Source of the DNA: Terrimesophilobacter sp044464485
Lineage (GTDB): Bacteria; Actinomycetota; Actinomycetes; Actinomycetales; Microbacteriaceae
Assembly (NCBI GenBank): GCA_044464485.1
Contig: JBIQLG010000001.1
Coordinates: 124,001-188,000 of the forward strand
Reading direction: 5' to 3'
Length of the DNA stretch: 64,000 nucleotides
The notes below the pieces were generated by a model that worked only from the letters and a program-made list of their open reading frames with translations, did no database searches and had not been told where the DNA came from. This document shows, piece after piece, positions 58,293 to 64,000 of the stretch; positions within the stretch are counted from its first letter, which is position 1, and every line of letters starts with the position of its first letter. A program made the position numbers and the translations under genes.

Positions 58293-59540
58293 TCAGGTAG
58301 CGTCTCCCACGCCTATTGCCTCCGCCTCGACCTCAAGGTTTCGACGCTCGAGCTCCGCGTGCCCGTTCGCACGGCCGAGAAAACGCGTACCGATGAGGAT
58401 GATCACCATGGCCATGAGCACGGATGCGGCGCCGACGAAGTAGGGAGTCGACGGCAGGTAGACGACCGCGAGAATCGCGGCAACGGGCGGCGCGACGGCG
58501 CCACCCAAAAACCGGACGGCCGAATACGCGGATGACGCAACCGAGCGAGGAAGATCCGTCGCCTCCATGACAGTCTCCGTGAACACGGTATTGAGGATGC
58601 CGAGCAGTAGGCCACCGACGATGACCGAGGTCACCAGCGCGGGGGCGGAGTCGACGAAGATGCCCGCGGCAACGAGATCGAAAGCCAGCAGCGGAAGCAC
58701 CGTGGCAAGGACGGTGGTTCGCTTGAGCACGGCAGTAAGGAGCGGCGCCACCCACACCGACGTGACGGCAAGGCACACGCCCCAGCCGAAGAATACGAGT
58801 CCGAGTCCTATCGCGTTCATTCCGAGCGGGAACGGAGTGTAGGCGAGGAGGATAAAGAATCCGATGTTATAGAACACCGCACTGGCGGCGAGAGTCGCGA
58901 GCGCGGGGTTACGCATCGCCCTGAACGGCGCCGATAGTTTTACGGGACTTGTCTCCGCGGCGTCGCTCTTCCCGAGAAGAACGACGATCGCCGTGAAGCC
59001 CACGGCCATGAGCGCGGCGGTGCCGAAGAAGGGCCCACGCCAGCTGATGCTTCCGAGAAGCCCGCCTAGAAGCGGGCCAACAGCGATGCCGAGCCCGAGG
59101 GCGGCCTCGTAGAGGATGATCGCTGCGCTTGCGCCGCCGCTTGCCGCGCCCACGATGGTAGCGAGTGCGGTGGAAATGAACAGTGCATTTCCGAAGCCCC
59201 AGCCGGCCCGGAATCCGATGATCGTCTCCACGTTCGCACTCAGAGCGCTCGCGAGAGAAAACGCGACGATCAGTCCGAGACCGATCATGAGCGTGCGTTT
59301 TGCGCCGAGACGGCTGGATACCCAGCTCGTGAAGAACATGGCGATTCCGGTGATGAGCAGGTAGCTCGTGAAAAGCAGTTCGGTTTCTGCGGGAGTCGCC
59401 TTCATGTCCGCGGCAATTGCGGGAAGGATCGGGTCGACGAGGCCGATGCCCATAAAAGCGATCACGCACGCGAACGCCACTGCCCACACCTGCTTCGGCT
59501 GGCGAAGAATGCCTTTCGTATCGTCGGTGGTGTGCGTCAT
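58293..59540 (-). CDS. MFS transporter controlled by MarR
   Basis: 415-residue 12-helix exporter: VWAVAFACVIAFMGIGLVDP, SWVSSRLGAKRTLMIGLGL (motif A), GWGFGNALFISTALATIVG and GIAVGPLLGGLLGSISWRGP (motif C). The start at 59540 overlaps the MarR stop by 4 nt; long upstream in-frame codons are antisense or unrelated. Operon with the MarR gene suggests a substrate-inducible efflux pump. Confidence 0.92.
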   Translation of the reverse strand: MTHTTDDTKGILRQPKQVWAVAFACVIAFMGIGLVDPILPAIAADMKATPAETELLFTSYLLITGIAMFFTSWVSSRLGAKRTLMIGLGLIVAFSLASALSANVETIIGFRAGWGFGNALFISTALATIVGAASGGASAAIILYEAALGLGIAVGPLLGGLLGSISWRGPFFGTAALMAVGFTAIVVLLGKSDAAETSPVKLSAPFRAMRNPALATLAASAVFYNIGFFILLAYTPFPLGMNAIGLGLVFFGWGVCLAVTSVWVAPLLTAVLKRTTVLATVLPLLAFDLVAAGIFVDSAPALVTSVIVGGLLLGILNTVFTETVMEATDLPRSVASSAYSAVRFLGGAVAPPVAAILAVVYLPSTPYFVGAASVLMAMVIILIGTRFLGRANGHAELERRNLEVEAEAIGVGDAT

Positions 59541-59974
59541 GATGTGGCAATCCGATCGGTGGCGGTACGCGCGGTGATGATCTTCACCGCCTGCGTAAGC
59601 GCGGTTCGATCCGCGCGGTTGAGACCCTCGAACATCGGCGCGAGGGCGGTGGCGAGGGCAATCCGCCAGGACTCGAGTTTTCGTATTCCCTCGGGGGTCA
59701 CGCGCACGAGTGCTGCACGGGAATCGGTCGGATCGGCGATGCGTTCGACGAGCTGCTCTTCTTCCAATTGCCGAACAACCTTTGTCATGGATGGCTGCGT
59801 GACGCGCGCAGCGGCGGCAAGCTCGCCGATGCGCAGGTCGCCATCTGTCGTGAGAATGGAGAGGGTGTTCCACAACGCCGACGGCGTTGTGTTTCCGGTT
59901 GTTCGCGCCGCGATTCTGGTGAGCCGATGGGCCGCAACCAGCAGTGCGGCAAGCATTTCCGTTTCCTGCTTCAT
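59537..59974 (-). CDS. MarR-family transcriptional regulator
   Basis: 145-residue winged-helix regulator: LRIGELAAAARVTQPSMTKV (recognition helix), LEEEQLVERIADPTDSRAAL (wing) and a C-terminal dimer helix. It precedes and overlaps the MFS gene, so ligand-induced efflux control is likely. An AT-rich direct repeat lies just upstream. Confidence 0.92.
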   Translation of the reverse strand: MKQETEMLAALLVAAHRLTRIAARTTGNTTPSALWNTLSILTTDGDLRIGELAAAARVTQPSMTKVVRQLEEEQLVERIADPTDSRAALVRVTPEGIRKLESWRIALATALAPMFEGLNRADRTALTQAVKIITARTATDRIATS

Positions 59975-59984
59975 GCCTCAAGTG

Positions 59985-60003
59985 TATAACTAAATTATAT
60001 AAC
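59985..60003. promoter_or_regulatory. AT-rich TATAAC direct repeat upstream of marR
   Basis: TATAAC occurs at 59985-59990 and 59998-60003, 13 nt apart, with the self-complementary TTATATAA (59995-60002) at one side. It lies 11-29 bp upstream of the MarR start in the promoter, a good place for an operator. Not a perfect inverted repeat as a whole. Confidence 0.42.
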
Positions 60004-60074
60004 GTAGATATGTTGATCGGGATGTGGTGAAAATGGTTGCTGCGCGTCACCGCCCAACGTGTTAGTAATAGTCC

Positions 60075-60353
60075 ATGAGCAATGAGACTCCCAAGATCAA
60101 CCGGGGTGACGAATACGTCGTCATCTACTCCGGTGGCCCCAATGACGGCCATACCGGCACGCGCATCAGCACCGACGGCACGTGGGATCAGGAGATCACG
60201 GTCATCACGGCAGTCGATGGCAAAGAGACGATGATCGACTACAACTATTCAAGCTGGCGCGAAATCGGCGGCCAGTATCACGTCACGTACGTCTTCGACA
60301 AAGCCGACAGCGAACCGGTCGAAGACCCGGAGGATCGCGGCGGACGACAGTAG
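60075..60353 (+). CDS. Hypothetical protein, 92 aa
   Basis: Small acidic beta-rich protein: NRGDEYVVIYSGGPNDGHTG, VITAVDGKETMIDYNYSSWR and QYHVTYVFDKADS, with an acidic tail. No family is recognised. An AT-rich hexamer (AATAGT region) lies before the ATG and no ribosome site is seen. It stands between the marR promoter and tRNA-Arg. Confidence 0.72.
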   Translation: MSNETPKINRGDEYVVIYSGGPNDGHTGTRISTDGTWDQEITVITAVDGKETMIDYNYSSWREIGGQYHVTYVFDKADSEPVEDPEDRGGRQ

Positions 60354-60399
60354 TCTCGGCCCGCACCAGACCCGCTACGGTATCGTAGAACCGCTGTTC

Positions 60400-60472
60400 G
60401 CCCTCGTAGCTCAGCGGATAGAGCAGGAGCCTTCTAATCTCTTGGTCGCAGGTTCGATTCCTGCCGAGGGCA
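60400..60472 (+). tRNA. tRNA-Arg (anticodon TCT)
   Basis: Acceptor GCCCTCG pairs with CGAGGGC, D-arm TAGCTCAGCGGATAGAGC, anticodon loop CTTCTAA (anticodon TCT for AGA/AGG), and T-arm GCAGGTTCGATTCCTGC. The base of the anticodon stem next to the loop (C-T, positions 31-39) is unpaired and one pair is G-T. CCA is not encoded. Confidence 0.93.
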
Positions 60473-60486
60473 CCCAGGTGCCGTCG

Positions 60487-61083
60487 TCACACCGTGGCGA
60501 CAGGTTTGACGCTGTCGTCCACCGATGTTGCTGCCTGCTGTTCCTCCCAGGCTCGTTGCTGTGCCTCAAGGTCCTGATCGTTGAGTGAAGCCTCATAGGC
60601 CCACGAGTCCAGATCATTTTTGAACAACTTCTTGGCGCGGCCCGGGTGAGCCTGCCATTCGATGAGGCGTTCCTTGAACTCCTTAAGAGTCTGCGTGGCC
60701 TGAAAACTGAACGAGACCGCTTGCTTCTTCAACTCGGCGATTTGGTGCGCGGCCCACTCGGCGGCCATGCTGGCGCCAGACAGCGGAAGAAGTCGGATGC
60801 GCACATCGCATTCCAAAGCAATATGATCCGCCTGATTCTGTTCGGAAACTGAGAGTCTGTTCCAGTTCGCCGCCCTGCGTGCGGAGCCGATGATCGCGGT
60901 GACCGCTGCTGCACGTTCATCCCGGTTGTGGAGACTGATGATGCGTTTCGTCGAGCCGCGACCGATGAGCGCGGCAATGATTCCCGCGACAAGAATTGCG
61001 ATACCGGGAACGATCGCCGTCGAAACGACATGCGAACCCGCATCCGAATAAAACCAATACACGAAGTTATCCCACCACTGCAT
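60487..61083 (-). CDS. Hypothetical membrane protein, 198 aa
   Basis: One membrane helix near the N-terminus (STAIVPGIAILVAGIIAALIG) after a Trp/Tyr-rich start (MQWWDNFVYWFY), then a long helical cytoplasmic region (residues about 45-190) with charged heptad-like stretches (AELKKQAVSFSFQATQTLKE). Probable coiled coil. No family is recognised. It is convergent with tRNA-Arg and its stop lies 15 bp away. Confidence 0.75.
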   Translation of the reverse strand: MQWWDNFVYWFYSDAGSHVVSTAIVPGIAILVAGIIAALIGRGSTKRIISLHNRDERAAAVTAIIGSARRAANWNRLSVSEQNQADHIALECDVRIRLLPLSGASMAAEWAAHQIAELKKQAVSFSFQATQTLKEFKERLIEWQAHPGRAKKLFKNDLDSWAYEASLNDQDLEAQQRAWEEQQAATSVDDSVKPVATV

Positions 61084-61169
61084 ACGGGCAGGCTACCTCG
61101 CGGTTCTCGCGGCGACTGGTTTCCCTGCGCGAGTCTCGCGAACACTCAGGAATCGTCGCAGATTCCGGA

Positions 61170-61460
61170 TCAACCGAAACGAAGGCAATCTACGGCGTCA
61201 TCGAAGCTCCAAAAGTCTCCGAGGTGCAGAAAACGCCGGTGAAGCGGGATGAGCCGCTTCGACCGGTAGCGGCGACCATCGGGTACGACGAAACTCTCGA
61301 TGTAGCCCAGCACTTCACCATCGGTTCTGGTCACTCGCCATAATTCATCGTGCAGCTGCACGAGAGCGATTCCGCGGCGGCGGGCAGCGCCCGGCGTCGC
61401 CGAGGCTGACGATTCGTGCAGATCGAGTACGGGGGAACCGGCGAAGTCGAATGAAGGCAT
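61170..61460 (-). CDS. Hypothetical protein, 96 aa
   Basis: Small protein with a beta-rich middle: GIALVQLHDELWRVTRTDGE, then VLGYIESFVVPDGRRYRSKR and LGDFWSFDDAVDCLRFG. This layout is similar to small actinobacterial proteins of unknown function. The stop lies 86 bp past the start of the hypothetical membrane protein gene downstream. The 140 bp upstream (61461-61600) hold no gene. Confidence 0.72.
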   Translation of the reverse strand: MPSFDFAGSPVLDLHESSASATPGAARRRGIALVQLHDELWRVTRTDGEVLGYIESFVVPDGRRYRSKRLIPLHRRFLHLGDFWSFDDAVDCLRFG

Positions 61461-61600
61461 CCTTTACTCCTGATGTGCGGCCGGCCGACGGATTGGGAAC
61501 GCCTACAGGCTAGGTGGACCCACCGACATCCGCGGCATCCACAGCCAGTTTTTCGCCATCAAGTGGAGCATCAGCGCGTGATGCTCGCTACGTCGATCGC

Positions 61601-62551
61601 TCAGAGCAGGGCTTCGGTGTCGTCCGCGGTAATGGCGAGATCCGCGAGAACTACCTTATTTACGCGTGCGGTCTGGGCGAGGATGATACCCGCGAGAACC
61701 ACCACTGCCCCGATGGTTTGCAACAGACTCAGCTTTTCGCCCAGCCACAGCCACGCAACCAGGAACGCGAAAATCACTTCCGCAGACGACACCACGCCCG
61801 CCGCGGTGGCAGTGAGGTGCTTGAGCGCGACGAGAGACAAAAAGAACGGAGCGAACGAGCCGAGCAGCATCGTCCACAGCACGGGGACGATCAGCGGCAG
61901 TTCGATGCCGGCAAGATTTCCACTCAGAGAGACCGGTTCCGAGAAAACGTGCGGGTCGATGTTCCACCATCCGCTGAAGAGCAGCCAGAACACGGTGGCG
62001 GAACTCATTGTCCAAAATGCCACAGCCATGGGGGAGCTGAGCGCAACGACGCGCTCTCCAACGAGAAAGTAGGTGGAAAGGCACACCGCAGCCGTGAACG
62101 CCATGAGCACTCCGAACGGATTCAGTTCGCTCGCCCACACCTGCGCCACGACCGCGAGACCGAGCAGCACGCAGCCGATGGCCACCCACAGGCGGGCTCG
62201 CACCGTTTCGTGGAAGAAGAAGAATGCGACGAGCGCGACCATGAGCACCGCGGTGAACTCGATGAGAAGTGTGATACCCACGGGCAGCACGCTGATCGCC
62301 AGGGCGTAGGTGAACTGAAGCATGGCAACCCCCACGATTCCCATCGCAACCAGAACCGCCAGCTGCCGCCACGACACCCGGAATGCGGAACGATTGGCGA
62401 ACAGCAGAACGGCGCCGGCGATGACCGCGGTGGCGCCGACGCGAAACAGGGTCAACTGGGCCGGCTCGATTCCCGCCTCCAGAATCACTCGAGTCACGCT
62501 GCCGTTTGCACCAAAGAGCAGGGCGGCGCACAGCGCGTAAATGTAGCCCAT
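61601..62551 (-). CDS. EamA-family (DMT) transporter
   Basis: 316-residue protein with ten predicted helices in two EamA repeats (YIYALCAALLFGANGSVTRV at the start; second repeat SAEVIFAFLVAWLWLGEKLS near the end). This RhtA-type family exports amino acids or metabolites. Starts 3 nt after the stop of the upstream aldo/keto reductase gene and is likely co-transcribed with it. Confidence 0.92.
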   Translation of the reverse strand: MGYIYALCAALLFGANGSVTRVILEAGIEPAQLTLFRVGATAVIAGAVLLFANRSAFRVSWRQLAVLVAMGIVGVAMLQFTYALAISVLPVGITLLIEFTAVLMVALVAFFFFHETVRARLWVAIGCVLLGLAVVAQVWASELNPFGVLMAFTAAVCLSTYFLVGERVVALSSPMAVAFWTMSSATVFWLLFSGWWNIDPHVFSEPVSLSGNLAGIELPLIVPVLWTMLLGSFAPFFLSLVALKHLTATAAGVVSSAEVIFAFLVAWLWLGEKLSLLQTIGAVVVLAGIILAQTARVNKVVLADLAITADDTEALL

Positions 62552-62554
62552 GTG

Positions 62555-63559
62555 CTAATTCAGTCCGGTGCCATGAACCGCGAGAGGTTCAATCCTCGCG
62601 AGCTCTGCACTGGTCAACGCGGGGGCATGTGCAGCGGCGAGACTGTCTTCCAGCTGGGAAACACTGCTCGCCCCGACGAGGGCAGAAGTCACCTGTGGCT
62701 GGCGAAGCACCCACGACAGAGCCAGCTGCGCGAGAGTTTGCCCGCGGTCCCCGGCAATCTCATTCAATGCCCGTGCGCGGTCGAGGTAGGTTTTCGAGAT
62801 GTTTTCTTCGGACATCCATCTGCCCTCTGCGGCACGCGAATCCGAGGGGATTCCGTCCAGATAGCGATTCGTCGCGAGGCCCTGGGCGAGGGGGGAGAAG
62901 ACGATGCAGCCGATACCGAGCTCGTCGATCTGCTGCAGGAGGCCACCCTCCGGGGTGTGGTCGAACATGTTGTACCTGGGCTGGTGGATGAGCAGGCGGA
63001 TGCCGTCCGCGGCGAGCAGCTCGTGTGCCGTGCGCGTTTGCTCCGGATCATAATTGGAGATCCCCACGTACAGCGCTTTTCCCTGGTGCACCGCGCTCGC
63101 CAGCGCGCCCATGGTTTCTTCCAGCGGAGTGTCCGGATCCGGCCGGTGCGAGTAAAAGATGTCGACATAGTCCAACCCCATTCTCGCGAGGCTTTGATCG
63201 AGCGAAGAAAGCAGGTATTTGCGCGAACCCCACTCGCCGTATGGACCCGGCCACATGTCGTAACCGGCTTTGGTCGAAATGACAAGTTCGTCGCGGTACG
63301 GGCGAAAGTCCTCGGCAAAGATTCGGCCGAAATTGGATTCCGCCGAGCCTCCCGGAGGACCATAATTATTCGCCAGATCGAAATGCGTGACACCGAGATC
63401 GAAGGCTCTGCGAAGGATCAGCCGCTGGGCATCCAGAGGGCGGTCTGCGCCGAAGTTATTCCAGAGTCCGAGTGAAATGCGCGGCAGCTTAAGTCCGCTG
63501 TTTCCCGCTCGGACATAGGGCATGTTGTCGTAACGATCGGATGCTGCCTGGAAACTCAT
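62555..63559 (-). CDS. Aldo/keto reductase (YghZ / L-glyceraldehyde 3-phosphate reductase type)
   Basis: 334-residue NADPH-dependent reductase of the beta-barrel family. Catalytic residues: D in GVTHFDLANNYGPPGGSAE, Y in the same segment, K in LVISTKAGYDMWPGPYG and H in DIFYSHRPDPDTP. The YghZ branch signature YDNMPYVRAGNSGLKLP is clear. Start ATG 63559 (GTG one codon earlier). Upstream of and nearly contiguous with the EamA gene. Confidence 0.93.
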   Translation of the reverse strand: MSFQAASDRYDNMPYVRAGNSGLKLPRISLGLWNNFGADRPLDAQRLILRRAFDLGVTHFDLANNYGPPGGSAESNFGRIFAEDFRPYRDELVISTKAGYDMWPGPYGEWGSRKYLLSSLDQSLARMGLDYVDIFYSHRPDPDTPLEETMGALASAVHQGKALYVGISNYDPEQTRTAHELLAADGIRLLIHQPRYNMFDHTPEGGLLQQIDELGIGCIVFSPLAQGLATNRYLDGIPSDSRAAEGRWMSEENISKTYLDRARALNEIAGDRGQTLAQLALSWVLRQPQVTSALVGASSVSQLEDSLAAAHAPALTSAELARIEPLAVHGTGLN

Positions 63560-63656
63560 CACGTCAGCCTACGACTACTCCTGCACCGTTCTCGACGCCG
63601 CCGAGAGTTCCACAGTTTCGCGCCGCACCCGCTGCGAATTGCGGAGGCGCAGCACC

Positions 63657-64000
63657 ATGGTTGCCATGACAGACACATTGACAGTAACCGGCCTGGTTGC
63701 CACGACACCTCGCCACCTCATCACCGCGGAAGGGCTGGCTGTGACGAGTTTTCGGCTGGCCTCCAACCTACGAAAGTTCGACCGTCACAAAAACAGCTGG
63801 GTTGACGCCGGAACCAATTGGTACACCGTGTCGACCTACCGTCAGCTCGCGCTCAATCTTGTTACCTCGCTCAACAAGGGAGACCGCGTACTCGTGACGG
63901 GAAAACTGCGCATTCGCGAATGGGGCGACGGCGATCGCACGGGACTCAACATCGATCTCGACGCCGACGCGCTGGGCCACGATCTGAGTTGGGGAACCGC
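63657..64000 (+). CDS. ssb: Single-stranded DNA-binding protein (partial, 3' end outside window)
   Basis: OB-fold protein covering replication intermediates; 114 codons are visible before the right edge. Family features: TLTVTGLVATTPRHL, VTSFRLASNLRKFDRHKN, WYTVSTYRQLALNLVTSLNK, GDRVLVTGKLRIREW and NIDLDADALGHDL. ATG 63657 is chosen because GGAGG ends 9 nt upstream; ATG 63666 would leave it 18 nt away. This is an SSB-like copy of the kind carrying the VTGLVATTPR signature, as in actinobacterial ssb paralogues. Confidence 0.88.
   Translation, partial: MVAMTDTLTVTGLVATTPRHLITAEGLAVTSFRLASNLRKFDRHKNSWVDAGTNWYTVSTYRQLALNLVTSLNKGDRVLVTGKLRIREWGDGDRTGLNIDLDADALGHDLSWGT

Noticed and set aside
59541..60152. 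Long N-terminal extension of the MarR-controlled MFS gene
   Set aside because: It runs antisense-like through the marR gene in another frame; a proper MFS N-terminus with overlapping ATGA start is found at 59540.
61514..63475. 653-codon open frame on the plus strand
   Set aside because: It is antisense to the EamA and aldo/keto reductase genes; its translation is rich in Arg, His and Glu with no domain pattern, as expected of a high-GC shadow frame.
1..64000. CRISPR array, prophage or insertion sequence
   Set aside because: No regularly spaced direct repeats, integrase, terminase or transposase reading frames were seen on either strand.

Overview
The window looks like chromosome from a high-GC actinobacterium, most likely a member of the Microbacteriaceae. 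Supporting signs are a GTP-dependent PEP carboxykinase next to a RamB-type regulator, an NAD-dependent DNA ligase with the roughly 60-residue insertion I associate with this family, two tandem copies of a DUF7882-type protein, F420-type oxidoreductases, and many genes whose RTG start lies 6-8 nt after a TANNNT hexamer, as expected of leaderless actinobacterial mRNAs. The genus cannot be fixed from the sequence alone. No prophage, CRISPR array, intact insertion sequence or large biosynthetic cluster was found.

Layout. 1-10 kb: an ECF sigma factor with a membrane partner cut by the left edge, pckG divergent from a RamB-like regulator, glycerate kinase, the Mg transporter mgtE, then a run of small stress-type and DUF7882 proteins. 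10-14 kb: a sedolisin-like S53 peptidase and a DHA2 efflux pump. 14-20 kb: a copper-handling island (CopB P-type ATPase, CueP lipoprotein, SHOCT protein, multicopper oxidase) with two near-identical CsoR-type palindromes, interrupted by an ArsR/SRPBCC pair. 20-24 kb: hydrolase, VOC proteins, a second ArsR/SRPBCC pair, and a truncated RibD/DHFR-type gene beside tRNA-Arg(CCG).

24-37 kb is a housekeeping core: argS, ligA, gatC-gatA-gatB, a DUF1023 hydrolase, an MFS pump and a NYN-LOTUS protein. 37-52 kb is a mixed set: GNAT enzymes, lipoproteins, a D-amino-acid lyase or aldolase, a DUF6412-YidC pair, OsmC, a third ArsR/SRPBCC pair, an M23 peptidase behind a strongly folded leader, a glycosyltransferase, dinB and two F420-type enzymes. 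52.7-56.3 kb is a thiamine-precursor uptake operon: a TPP riboswitch with a readable translational switch, ykoE-ykoD-ykoC, and an overlapping P-loop kinase-like gene. 56-64 kb holds clpS-DUF2017-zincin, tRNA-His, orn, a MarR/MFS pair, tRNA-Arg(TCT), two hypothetical genes, an EamA exporter, an aldo/keto reductase and the start of an ssb gene cut by the right edge.

The clearest coherent systems are the copper island, the riboswitch-controlled thiamine operon and the three ArsR/SRPBCC modules. I did not find a convincing wholly new multi-gene system. The strongest candidates for undescribed biology are the structured leader before the M23 peptidase, the extended copper palindrome and the kinase gene coupled to the thiamine transporter.
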